DNA of 64,000 nucleotides from Gonatopus flavifemur (Eukaryota > Arthropoda > Insecta > Hymenoptera > Dryinidae). Position numbers and translations under genes: made by a program. This document shows positions 55,251 to 64,000 of the stretch, piece after piece (position 1 is the stretch's first letter; the number at the start of each line of letters is the position of its first letter). Under the pieces are notes generated by a model. That model saw only the letters and a program-made list of their open reading frames with translations, made no database searches and was not told the origin of the DNA. The stretch covers positions 124,001-188,000 of the forward strand of contig JAFFJZ010000070.1 of the NCBI GenBank assembly GCA_018340375.1. Direction: 5' to 3'.

Positions 55251-56448
55251 CTCCCTGAGAAGCAAAATTTTCTACGAAATGTTAGTGTCCAAATTCCGTC
55301 AATAATCCAGGTTAATTCAATAGTATAATTGGAAAACGTATAGTTTGTAAGACTTTGAATCCGTGAATCTGGTGTACTGAGTAGGTGTTGAAGGCGTTGT
55401 CTGTAAGCTGATGTGAATTTCCGATTAATTAGAGTCCAGTAGAATAACTACAAGTTCGCTTTTTTACATTATTTTTTGAATCCCTATGATAAAATGAAAA
55501 TTACATTCTTCGATTCCAAAATTCAAACCTTCTGAAGTTGACTCAATTGAATAAAAATTACTATCTACAATTGCAAAATGTTAATCTTTCTCTAATAGAC
55601 ATCCTGTATTATAAATTCTGCGGTGAGAAATTCAGATTGCTACTATTATGACTGTCATTTTCAGACTTGGTCCATGATGTCGCTGTTTTGGAGAAAAAAA
55701 TGATAATTATTCATCCATATTTTGAATTGAAATCATTGTTTTTTTCTCTCAGTGTAGGGCAGGTGTTTTTTTCGATCTTGAATTGTAAATTTCACCAAGT
55801 CCTAGGTCAAGTGTATGAAGATTCATTTTGCTTCATAAAATATTGCTACAGTCATATGCTCAGAATATTTTATTTTCGACAAATTCAGCATATTGCCCAT
55901 CGTAGATTTCCAGAACATCAAAGATCATTGTATGTGCAATGTTTCAATTGGAAGATTCTTAGAACATTCTCAACGGAATATTGTATCTGCAATATCTATG
56001 GGATCTTGTATGAATTTTTCACACAGAATGTTCTGAGCGAGACATTGTAATATTCTCAAAATATTACTGAGACATTGGGTGCTGTGTGGGTATGGAGGAG
56101 ACAACGTCTTTGTCACTCACACGATTGTTATAACCTTGGAAATGCCTAGAAACTAGGCGAAACGTCGGGCTGCTACAAAAAATCGGAACCACTGCTCGTT
56201 AAGAGGACTCGTGTACTATACTTGGAACAACTCATTCGAGTATCTTGTTCATTCTCTATGTTTCCACCTAATCCGCGTGGGCAATAAGGGTCTATAATGG
56301 GGAGAACGTCTTTGTCACTCATACGATTATGATACCCTCGAAAATGCCTAGAAACTAGGCGGAACGTGAGGCTGCTACAATCAATTGGCACCACTGCTCA
56401 TTAAGAGGACTCGTGTACAGTATTATATATGTTACTAGAGAGGATTCG

Positions 56449-57323
56449 AACTATGTTATTAGGAAAAGGATTTCTTGAAGGAATCGAAGTAGATCAATCG
56501 ATCTAAAGAACCCACATCAAAATTAATCAATAAAAAAACCTTTAATAAAAACAAACCCTTAATGATTGCCCAGACAGAGCTGCACAGCAGACGCCTGATT
56601 AAGGAAAAAGAGTAGCAGTTATAACGTTGCTCAGAAATAAGCTACAATTCAAATATGTCGTTGATTATAACGATACAAAGAACCGACGTTCTCGAGAGGC
56701 ACACTCACTCAGAGACGAACATATCGTTCTTTACAGGAAAACTTGAGCATTAAAGGATTTCCACGACCGTTCAAACGTCATTCACACACTCGATTACAAA
56801 CTAATGAGCTTACTATTCAAACTCACGATATTCCTATCGCACGAGCACTTCGCGAAGCACAAACAGCACGTAGCAATCGAAAGAACTATGAGAACCGTGC
56901 ACTCAAGAGAATAACACGTTTGCAAAGAAGAGATCAAAGAATCCCCGAGAGGCTTTTCAGAAGAAGCTAGCTAGCATCGGGCTAATGGATTCGAAAGATT
57001 GTGCGCAACGACTTTGAAGAATTATAAACGTACCGAAAGTAAGGGACTAATCACCGATTGAACGCATGAGATATTCCTACCGTGTTGAGTGCTGCGTGAA
57101 GACTAATTTCCAAACGATAATTCGCAAAGCCAGACCCCCTCTGCCAACTGCCATGAGTCAGGTGACCGTCCGAACAATGAACCCGGATACAAAGCCGAAT
57201 CTAAGTACATATCACCTGACAATTACACATTCATATCATATATCTAACACAAACGTCTCCAAACAGGAGTTTTAAATTTATACGTATCTAAATGCGAGGC
57301 TTCTCCTCTCAAAACCCCGAACA
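56449..57323 (-). repeat. 3' LTR of the BEL/Pao element
   Basis: On the minus strand it starts TGTTCGGGG at 57323, just after a purine-rich ACGGGGCGGGCGGAA tract. It runs to about 56449. The 702 bases 56449-57150 are also present at 62464-63165. The first 173 bases of the LTR (57151-57323) are missing from the other copy. Confidence 0.8.
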
Positions 57324-57374
57324 TTCCGCCCGCCCCGTTCGGTATCGAGACGAACGAAATAAAAGGAGAACAGA

Positions 57375-60300
57375 TCACTTACTTATATCCTTAAAGCTAT
57401 TCAATTTCACCGGTAGAACACACAACTTCGTGATTGGCCTCTTATAAGTGCCAGAAACCGTTCTGACGGTTACCACGCGGACCAAATTGTCAGAGCCAGG
57501 GTGACAAATGATAACCCGAGCCATTTCCCACTTAGAAGGGGGCAGGTTGGGGTTGCTAAGGAAAACCAAATCTCTTTCCTCGATATTCCACTGCCCAAGA
57601 AACCAACGTGAGCGCTGCTGAGGTGAGTGGAGATAATCAGCGGACCAAAGTTTCCAAAAACCTCCTGTAACCCGCTGAACCGCCTGCCAACGTGAAAGCC
57701 GATTCTCGCTGGCATCCAGCACCGAAGGCATAGGAACCGAGTTCAACTGAGACCCAATCAAGAAATGACCGGGAGTAAGCACTTCCAAAGACTGAATGTC
57801 ATCATGAAGTGGAGCAATCGGTCGACTATTCAGACAAGCTTCTATCCTACAGAGGATAGTGGAGAAATCTTCCTTCGTAGGAAGCATCGATCCTAACACT
57901 CGGCGTAAATGGTGCTTCACACTTTTCACCCCTGATTCCCACATCCCACCGAAATGCGCAGCACCATGGGGAATGAAGTGCCAACGTATCGAGTTGCTGG
58001 CCACGTGATCCTTCACCGAGGGATCCCGAATCACATTTTCCAGAGCAGATACAAGCTCTTTCTCAGCACCTACGAAATTCGTCCCATTGTCTGAGTAGAC
58101 GTCACTTGGCAGTCCCCTACGGGTCACAAAGCGATCGAAGCCAGCAAGAAAATCCCCAGATGAGTAACCATCGACGAGCTCCAGATGAACTGCCTTGGTC
58201 ACCAAGCAAACAAATAACGAGATGTACGTTTTGTACGATTGATGTCCTCGCCCCTTCCAAGAACGTACCGAATAAGGGCCAGCAAAGTCCACTTCAACAT
58301 GAGAGAACGGCCGCGAATAATCAACGCGGGAAGCGGGCAATGAACCCATGAGCTGAGACGCTGGAACTGCTCTTATGCGGGCACACCGAACACATTCGAA
58401 GACACAGCGCTTAATGGCAACCCGGACCTCAACAATCCAATATTTCAACCGCAGAGTCTGCAGCATCAGCTGCACTCCTCCGTGCAAAGTCCTGAAATGA
58501 ATATCACGAATAATGAGATCAGTGATCTCACATTTGGGAAGAATAAGAGGAAGCTTCTCTGCTATAGGTAGTGAAGACCACTTCAAACGACCGCCCACCA
58601 AAAGAACTCCCTGCTCGTTCAGAAACGGATCCAACCGCAGCAGACAACTCCATTTTAAAATCGGTCGATCATGGCCCAAGTCTGTGAGCTCAGATGCGTA
58701 ATTAACACCCTGAAGCCGCTTAACCCACCATAATTCAGCATCCGAAATTTCGGAAGCAAAGAGTGAATCATCGAATGAGCCTGTAACCTTCTTCCGAGCA
58801 CGATGCATGAACCTCTTACAATAACAAAAAACCCGCAAAAGCTCAGTCCAGGAAGACACTGGACGGAATGGGGACCAAACATCATCTCTCGAAACTACAA
58901 GAATAACCGGTAGATTTCTTTGTTCCCCCAAATCTCTGGAATCAGGATTGAACGTTGCCGAGGGCCAAGCATCTGAAGACAACCGAATCCATACAGGACC
59001 CTGCCACCACAGCGATTCAGAAATTAAACCACCTGCTGAAACACCGCGCGAAGCCGAATCGGCTGGATTCTCGACTCCAGGGATATGTCTCCATGCTGAA
59101 AGACCAACTAAAGATTCAATCTTCGAGACCCTATTGGCCACGAAAACCTTCCACTTCGAAGGCGCTTGTCTGATCCATGCGAGTGCCACGCTAGAATCTG
59201 TCCAGCACCAAGTCTGAATATTATCCAAATGATATGAGGACTTAACAAAAGATACAAGTTTTGCTAGCAGATAAGCAGCACACAGCTGCAAGCGCGGGAT
59301 GCTGACCACTTGAAGCGGAGCCACTTTGGCCTCCGACATAATGAGCGACACATGCGAATTTCCAAGGTTATCTTTGATGACCAGATAAACCACCGCACCG
59401 TACGCAACATTGGATGCATCTGAAGACCCGTGCAATGTCAGATGCTGCTGGGTGCAAGACAAGCCCGTCCAACGTGGGATCGTAACTTGTTGTAACAGAG
59501 AGAGTTCTTTATAATAATCTAAACACTTCTTATGTAAATCGATGGGAAGATCTGCATCCCAATCAATTTTCCGGAACCAAATCTGTTGCATAAGAATCTT
59601 TGCAACAATTGTAACTGGAGATACCCAGCCCAATGGGTCAAAATTCCGGAGCATGAATGAAAGGAAAGACCTCTTCGTGAAAGAAGAAACCTCAGAAAGA
59701 GTGATCTGGATACAAAAAACGTCTGAGAGTGGATTCCAAGAAACCCCTAACACCTTCAGACGCTCGACCTCTTGTAACGATTTGTCGCTCGGAACTCTAC
59801 AATCAGAATCGTCGACATCGTCTAATAAATCTGGAGAATTCGCAGCCCACTTCTTGAGCTGGAAACCGCCCGCCATGAGCAAGTCTGCGAGCTGGCGACG
59901 CAAAATCTTTGCTGATTCAATACCATCGGCGCCAAACATGATGTCGTCCACGTAAATATCGTTCAGAAGAACGACAGCTGCATCGGGAAATTCATGAGCC
60001 TCATCCAGAGCTAATTGACGGATAACTCGATTCGCCAAGTACGGTGCACATGCAGTGCCATACGTCACCGTCGATAACGAAAAGGATTCTACACTAGAAG
60101 GAGCATGAGGTCGCCAGAAGATTCTCTGCATGTCTACGTCACGATCATCAATCTGAACTTGACGGAACATCTTCTCTATATCGGTGCTGTAAACGAACCG
60201 ATGATTACGCCACCTACAAATTAAAGAAGGCAAATCCACCTGGAGTTTGGGACCGATCATGAGAAAGTCGTTCAATGATTTATCATTTGCACATTTCATT

Positions 60301-61403
60301 GAAGCGTGAAATACTACCCTAATTTTAAGAGATGAATCAAAACTCCTCCACACAGGATGGTGCGAAAAGTAATTTACACTAGGCGATGCAGCGGCATCGC
60401 AGGAGAGACGCATATGTCCCAAATCAAGGTATTCCTGCATGAATTTATTATAGGCATCGGAATGAACCTCATTGGTTCTAACACGAGACTCCATTCTATT
60501 GAATAATTCTCTGGTGATCTCAGATGAGTTGAGTAACTCGAATGGCCTATCTGTTTTGAAAGGTAGTCGTACAACGTATCGACCGGAATTTTCACGCGAC
60601 TGCGTACGAAGAAAGTGCTCCTCACACTGAACTTCCTCTTCGGACAGAGGAGAAGATTGAGGGAGATTTTCCAGCTCCCAAAAGCGATTGAGGGATCGAT
60701 TCATTTCATGACAAACACACGACAGATTTACCGAGAGTGCGCATGAAAGAGCGCATGCAGAAGCCGGGCAGTTACCAAAAACAACCCAACCGAAGATCGT
60801 CTCCTGAGCAACAGGAGCATGGTAAGGACCCTTCTTCAAGCTACCGAGGAGAATCTGCCCCAACCCATCTGATCCGATTATCAGATCTATCGGATTATTT
60901 CCCTGGGGGACAGGATCAGCGAATGACAATTTTTCTAAACGAATCCAAGGAGTCTCGATTCCTACTAACCCGGATAAATATGACGTGAGCTCCGGAAGCA
61001 CAAACGCCCTAAGTCTGACCCCGGCTCCCCCAGGTGAACCAGACGAGACAGCAAAACTCGTCGCGAACTTGACTCTACTTATGCGTCCCCCTCCCATTAC
61101 ACTCACGCTGGCCTCGACCTTTTCCTCTTTTAATCTTAAGAGATTCACAATTCTTCTTGGAAGGAATGAGGCCTGGCTGCCTTGATCTAGCAGCGCCCTG
61201 ACTCGACAAAATCGTCCATTATCGGCTTGAATCAGAACGATCGCTGTTGGCAGCAAAACCTGAGAGCGTGCTTCATTCGCCGTAGAGGTCGAGCACAATG
61301 ATGATTGCGCGTTAGAGCTGTAAGCCATTGAAGAGTCACGAGATGGTCCCGTTTGGTTGTTCACTGCAAGTTGTGTGCTCTGAGCCGGTGGCACATTCCC
61401 CTC
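57375..61403 (-). CDS. pol: BEL/Pao Pol polyprotein
   Basis: A 1339-residue frame with no lesion, read in the same frame as gag after the amber codon at 61404-61406. Order: aspartic protease (VRALLDQGSQASFLP, Asp near residue 70); reverse transcriptase (VYSTDIEKMFRQV, YVDDIMFG near 480); RNase H (LHGSSDASNVAYGAVVY, WTDSSVALAWI); integrase zinc region (C-x2-C at CVRCARIRA); catalytic core VDFAGPY, YSDNGTNFVGAEKEL and GGMWESGVKS. A DUF5641-type C-terminal domain follows (DLVFLSNPNLPPSKWEMARVI). PR-RT-RH-IN order and these motifs are those of BEL/Pao. The enzyme set copies element RNA to DNA in cytoplasmic particles and integrates it. No ATG starts the frame; translation would need readthrough or expression as a fusion with Gag. 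Confidence 0.95.
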   Translation of the reverse strand, partial: EGNVPPAQSTQLAVNNQTGPSRDSSMAYSSNAQSSLCSTSTANEARSQVLLPTAIVLIQADNGRFCRVRALLDQGSQASFLPRRIVNLLRLKEEKVEASVSVMGGGRISRVKFATSFAVSSGSPGGAGVRLRAFVLPELTSYLSGLVGIETPWIRLEKLSFADPVPQGNNPIDLIIGSDGLGQILLGSLKKGPYHAPVAQETIFGWVVFGNCPASACALSCALSVNLSCVCHEMNRSLNRFWELENLPQSSPLSEEEVQCEEHFLRTQSRENSGRYVVRLPFKTDRPFELLNSSEITRELFNRMESRVRTNEVHSDAYNKFMQEYLDLGHMRLSCDAAASPSVNYFSHHPVWRSFDSSLKIRVVFHASMKCANDKSLNDFLMIGPKLQVDLPSLICRWRNHRFVYSTDIEKMFRQVQIDDRDVDMQRIFWRPHAPSSVESFSLSTVTYGTACAPYLANRVIRQLALDEAHEFPDAAVVLLNDIYVDDIMFGADGIESAKILRRQLADLLMAGGFQLKKWAANSPDLLDDVDDSDCRVPSDKSLQEVERLKVLGVSWNPLSDVFCIQITLSEVSSFTKRSFLSFMLRNFDPLGWVSPVTIVAKILMQQIWFRKIDWDADLPIDLHKKCLDYYKELSLLQQVTIPRWTGLSCTQQHLTLHGSSDASNVAYGAVVYLVIKDNLGNSHVSLIMSEAKVAPLQVVSIPRLQLCAAYLLAKLVSFVKSSYHLDNIQTWCWTDSSVALAWIRQAPSKWKVFVANRVSKIESLVGLSAWRHIPGVENPADSASRGVSAGGLISESLWWQGPVWIRLSSDAWPSATFNPDSRDLGEQRNLPVILVVSRDDVWSPFRPVSSWTELLRVFCYCKRFMHRARKKVTGSFDDSLFASEISDAELWWVKRLQGVNYASELTDLGHDRPILKWSCLLRLDPFLNEQGVLLVGGRLKWSSLPIAEKLPLILPKCEITDLIIRDIHFRTLHGGVQLMLQTLRLKYWIVEVRVAIKRCVFECVRCARIRAVPASQLMGSLPASRVDYSRPFSHVEVDFAGPYSVRSWKGRGHQSYKTYISLFVCLVTKAVHLELVDGYSSGDFLAGFDRFVTRRGLPSDVYSDNGTNFVGAEKELVSALENVIRDPSVKDHVASNSIRWHFIPHGAAHFGGMWESGVKSVKHHLRRVLGSMLPTKEDFSTILCRIEACLNSRPIAPLHDDIQSLEVLTPGHFLIGSQLNSVPMPSVLDASENRLSRWQAVQRVTGGFWKLWSADYLHSPQQRSRWFLGQWNIEERDLVFLSNPNLPPSKWEMARVIICHPGSDNLVRVVTVRTVSGTYKRPITKLCVLPVKLNSFKDISK

Positions 61404-62447
61404 CTAAAAAGAGTTGTGCAATAATGAGTGGTGTTTCCGCTTGCAAACTACACACAAATTCGAACTATTGCATTGCGAAACACCATGTGCAAGATTCAAG
61501 CAATTGAGGCAGCATCTATGCTGCTTAACTCTATTGAACCGAACATGAACAGGCTTGTCTTTGAATCTTGGGCATTGGTATAATCTGTGGTTGCCATGAC
61601 AGAGAACGCAACTGTCATTAGAAATGCTAGTTTGCAATGCTCGAATGGGTTTCGAATTGAATGTATGATTTCTCGCAGAATGCGATTGATTCAACAATTT
61701 CTGTGTATTTATAGATTCTAAAGCACGAACAGTGGCCGTCAAGAATGATTTAAGTCTCTCAAGAGTAGGAATTTCTGTTGAATCCTTCAATTCGAACTCC
61801 CACTCAGTTCTAGTTTGTGAATCTAATTTATTTGTGATAATGGGAACAAGGATTGCATCCCAGCTATCATTGCAAACCTCCATGTTTGTCAACGCAGTCA
61901 CTGCGTTGTAAGAAGTGTCAAGCAGAGACCGGATCTCCTTTGCGCTGCGTGATTTGACAGGAACCAAGCTGATGAAGCTATCCAAGAAAGCGTCCACGAT
62001 GAGCCTCTTATTCTCATATCGCTCCTTCAAAGCAAACCAAGCGGTCTTATAGCTCGTATCCGTCATGGGAAGACTTCCTATTGAAGCCAAAGCCTCTCCA
62101 GAAAGACATGACTTCAAGAATTGAAGTTTTTGAACAGCTGACGTGTCCGGGCATAGATTGAAGATAGACTGAAACTGGTCTTTGAACGCGTCCCACTTCA
62201 AGTAGGAACCAGAGAACTTTGGAAGGTCGAGCCGAGGCAAGCTGAACGGCCGAGAAACACGATTCTGGCTTTGAGTTGAAACCACTGAGTCCTGCATTTC
62301 AACAGGTGATCCATCAAACTCCGCAAGCATACTCAAAAAACCGCTTACGGCTCCCTGGTATGCCTCTTCGAACACTTGAAAGTGATTCAAAGTGAAATAC
62401 TGCAATTCCTTGCGATGTTCTTCCGTCGTGGCAGCGAATGAGTCTGA
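61404..62447 (-). CDS. gag: BEL/Pao Gag-like region (DUF1759 and zinc knuckles)
   Basis: Open from just inside the 5' LTR (about 62447) to TAG at 61404-61406. LPKFSGSYLKWDAFKDQFQSIF and LQFLKSCLSGEALASIGSLPMTD are the DUF1759 Gag motifs. A Cys-His cluster (CVLCHGNHRLYQC, CCLNCLNLAHGVSQC, CVVCKRKHHSLLH) closes it. There is no convincing ATG: family members have a longer N terminus, so the start seems to be lost together with the leader. BEL elements normally carry one fused gag-pol frame. Here the frame continues into Pol without shift, broken only by the amber codon. Confidence 0.88.
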   Translation of the reverse strand, partial: SDSFAATTEEHRKELQYFTLNHFQVFEEAYQGAVSGFLSMLAEFDGSPVEMQDSVVSTQSQNRVSRPFSLPRLDLPKFSGSYLKWDAFKDQFQSIFNLCPDTSAVQKLQFLKSCLSGEALASIGSLPMTDTSYKTAWFALKERYENKRLIVDAFLDSFISLVPVKSRSAKEIRSLLDTSYNAVTALTNMEVCNDSWDAILVPIITNKLDSQTRTEWEFELKDSTEIPTLERLKSFLTATVRALESINTQKLLNQSHSARNHTFNSKPIRALQTSISNDSCVLCHGNHRLYQCPRFKDKPVHVRFNRVKQHRCCLNCLNLAHGVSQCNSSNLCVVCKRKHHSLLHNSF

Positions 62448-62463
62448 GTGAAGTACTCTATGT

Positions 62464-63165
62464 AACTATGTTATTGAGAAAAGGATTTCTTGAAGGAATC
62501 GAAGTAGATCAATCGATCTAAAGAACCCACATCAAAATTAATCAATAAAAAAACCTTTAATAGAAACAAACCCTTAATGATTGCCCAGACAGAGCTGCAC
62601 AGCAGACGCCTGATTGAGGAAAAAGAGTGGCAGTCAAAACGTTGCTCAGAACCAAGGTCCAATTCAAATATGTCGTTGATTATAACGATACAAAGAACCG
62701 ACGTTCTCGAGAGGCACACTCACTCAGAGGCGAACATATCGTTCTTTACAGGAAAACTTGAGCATTAAAGGATTTCCACGACCGTTCAAACGTCATTCAC
62801 ACACTCGATTAAAAAACAAATGAGCTTACTATTTAAACTAATGATAATCCTATCGCACGAGCACTTCGCAAAGCACAAACAGCACGTAGCAATCGAAAGA
62901 ACTATGAGAACCGTGCACTCAAGGGAATGACACGTTTGCGAAGAAGAGATTAGAGAATCCCCGAGAAGCTTCTCAGAAGGAGCTAGCTAGCATCGGGCTA
63001 ATGGATTCGAAAGATTGCGCGCACAACTTTGAATAATTATAAACGTAACGAGAGTAAGGGACTTATCACCGATTGAACGCATGAGATATTCCTACCGTGT
63101 TGAGTGCTGCGCGAAGACTAATTTTCAAACGATAATCCGCAAAGCCAGACCCCCTCTGCCAACTG
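62464..63165 (-). repeat. 5' LTR of the BEL/Pao element, truncated
   Basis: 702 bases matching 56449-57150 with scattered substitutions (for example GATTGAGG versus GATTAAGG near 62613). The outer end lacks the 173 bases that begin the other LTR, and abuts unrelated sequence at 63166. Confidence 0.85.
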
Positions 63166-63445
63166 TACTGAAAAACTTCACGAGACGTTGTGAAAGACAT
63201 CCTGCCATATAATAAATGACACAATCTTTAATATCAGGTTCACAATAATCAAGTTCCGAAAAGTCATCAAGTTCCCAATCATCGTGTTGAATAAGGACAT
63301 CTAATTTTGACTTCAGGGAATCAATACGATTAGATGGAGTTGATGTTTTTTGATAAATTTGCTTCAAATCTGACAGTGAAATGAGAGAAGTTTGTGGTTG
63401 ATTGGATGGAATTTGACAATTACCGGATTTTGGGGGCTTCAACAC
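63166..63445 (-). pseudogene. Possible P-element/THAP9-like transposase fragment
   Basis: The minus-strand frame reads SDLKQIYQKTSTPSNRIDSLKSK..ELDYCEPDIKDCVIYYMAGCLSQRLVKF and then runs into LTR sequence. The DCVIYYMAGCLSQRL segment resembles the C-terminal VIYYIAGYV..RL motif of P-element and THAP9-type transposases. The fragment is short and lacks catalytic residues. The assignment rests on this one motif. It abuts the truncated 5' LTR of the BEL element. Confidence 0.35.
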
Positions 63446-64000
63446 ACTATAAACGGAGAGGAGTTTGTATAATTGAAGGAATGTAGGAGCAGAAGGATGA
63501 TCATTGGCACCGCCTGCTTGGCGAATTGTTCCAAAACAAACTCTGTAAGGAAGGATTATTCAAGTGATTAGGCTGTCAATTGGAAGATGGATAGGATCAT
63601 TTAGGGGATCAGACCAAGGCTCCAGTGATGAGATTATGATTTGAAGGATATGAATCATTCCATGATTTCAAGTTTCTGAATCAGATTTTATTATGCGGAA
63701 AATTCCTACGAATTGGTCACATTTGAAATATCTTTGTTTTTCTTCAATAATTTTAAAATATAACTTACATCCCTATAGGCTTTTATTCATTTGATTTATG
63801 AATAGCTAAACTGGTGAATTGAAAATTCTTTACCACAAGAGAACACGAAGGTCAAAAGAATATTCAATCAAGGTGGATTGAACGTCCAGACGTTTGATGA
63901 TCCACCAAACAATCCACGAACGTGAATGTACGAACAATGAACCTACATTTCACCTAAAAGTTCTGTGTGCTGTTGAGATATTTCATCGATATTTAAATCT
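63446..64000. other. Stretch without recognisable genes at the window end
   Basis: AT-rich. The 13-base word CGAACAATGAACC near 63927 also occurs in the BEL LTR at 57170, but the flanks do not match. Confidence 0.35.

Larger units (their letters stand above)
53722..56090. mobile_element. 2.4-kb TA-flanked inverted-repeat element
   Basis: CCCACACAGCACC and GGTGCTGTGTGGG bound it. Similarity between arms continues for about 80 bases (CAATATT.T.AGAATATTACA). TA is duplicated (53720-53721, 56091-56092). The empty site survives at 56287-56312. It contains a MITE (54668-54969) and a tRNA-like module near 55192-55250, and no transposase. Confidence 0.85.
53032..56418. mobile_element. Retrozyme/Penelope-like hammerhead repeat element 2
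   Basis: A 12-bp duplication, AGTATTATATAT, flanks it (53020-53031 and 56419-56430). Two direct units 203 bases apart start TAGTACACGAGTCCTCTT (53328 and 53531). Two inverted units occupy 56093-56418. Each carries a hammerhead-like core: minus strand at 53378-53412 and 53581-53615, plus strand at 56133-56169 and 56335-56369. In order the core is TGAAAATG, a perfect GCCTAG-AAA-CTAGGC stem II, GAAAC, GTC. Two other elements have inserted (53071-53325 and 53722-56090). Unrelated in sequence to 8292-9494 but the same architecture. The core lacks the CUGANGA guanine, so cleavage is doubtful. Confidence 0.65.
56449..63165 (-). mobile_element. BEL/Pao LTR retrotransposon, minus strand
   Basis: LTR - gag - pol - LTR in minus orientation, about 6.7 kb. 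Gag and Pol frames are long and clean. Damage: the 5' LTR is truncated at 63165, almost no leader or primer-binding site separates the 5' LTR from gag, and an amber codon lies between gag and pol. The two LTRs show scattered substitutions, so the insertion has some age. Confidence 0.93.

Noticed and set aside
53722..56090. Polinton/Maverick or virus-like element
   Set aside because: No polymerase, integrase or capsid frames inside; only a MITE, a tRNA-like module and AT-rich DNA.
63917..63940. Remainder of the truncated BEL LTR after an insertion
   Set aside because: A 13-base word is shared with 57170-57182, but the flanks do not align on either side, so chance is not excluded.

Overview
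This window is AT-rich animal DNA, most likely from an insect. The evidence is the mix of arthropod-type mobile elements: mariner and DD41D transposases, a Transib (RAG1-like) transposase, a ZMYM1-like hAT, an arthropod-lineage Ty3/gypsy, BEL/Pao, and Penelope-style hammerhead repeats. No complete host gene is visible. The best host candidate is a small exon-like segment at 359-461. Almost everything else is transposons, miniature inverted-repeat elements (MITEs) and tandem repeats, many nested in each other, so this is intergenic or intronic repeat-rich chromatin.

Layout. 0.9-16.5 kb: a degenerate hAT transposase lies just inside one hAT terminus (867). A matching terminus at 16454, with 7/8-matching 8-bp flanks, suggests one hAT swollen to 15.6 kb by later insertions. 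Inside it are two TA-flanked MITEs, a broken Transib transposase (7.4-10.6 kb) split by a hammerhead-bearing repeat element (8292-9494, 14-bp duplication), an intact mariner (10.7-12.0 kb), a hAT MITE with a perfect 8-bp duplication (13425-13635), and diverged tandem repeats. 16.8-20 kb: an inverted second copy of the 1.1-kb MITE, more tandem repeats, and a possible solo LTR. 20.7-24.9 kb: a 4.2-kb DNA transposon with about 650-bp terminal inverted repeats and a 4-bp duplication (ATAC), coding for a transposase-like protein of a widespread but poorly named family. 25.5-28.3 kb: a non-coding hAT-type element. 29.4-42.1 kb: a foldback element with about 1.1-kb arms holding a nest of insertions (2.6-kb element, palindrome, Ty3/gypsy, DD41D mariner). 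42.4-43.4 kb: minisatellite. 44.6 kb: a miRNA-like hairpin. 44.9-45.8 kb: a LINE fragment. 47.8-50.3 kb: a foldback element with a 9-bp duplication. 50.3-52.8 kb: an array of diverged motif repeats. 53.0-56.4 kb: a second hammerhead-repeat element (12-bp duplication) interrupted by a 2.4-kb element. 56.4-63.2 kb: a BEL/Pao retrotransposon on the minus strand with intact pol and a single amber codon between gag and pol. 63.2-63.4 kb: a possible P-element-like fragment.

The genes do not form a host pathway. They are independent mobilisation machineries: DDE/D transposases, Gag-Pol polyproteins and non-autonomous passengers. The relative ages of several can be read from the nesting and from empty sites preserved in paralogous copies inside the window. 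Only the mariner transposase (10877-11926) and the BEL pol frame look intact. The most interesting items are the 20.7-24.9 kb transposon, the two retrozyme-like hammerhead elements, the Transib/RAG1 relative, and tRNA-promoter-like modules embedded in at least three different inverted-repeat element families.
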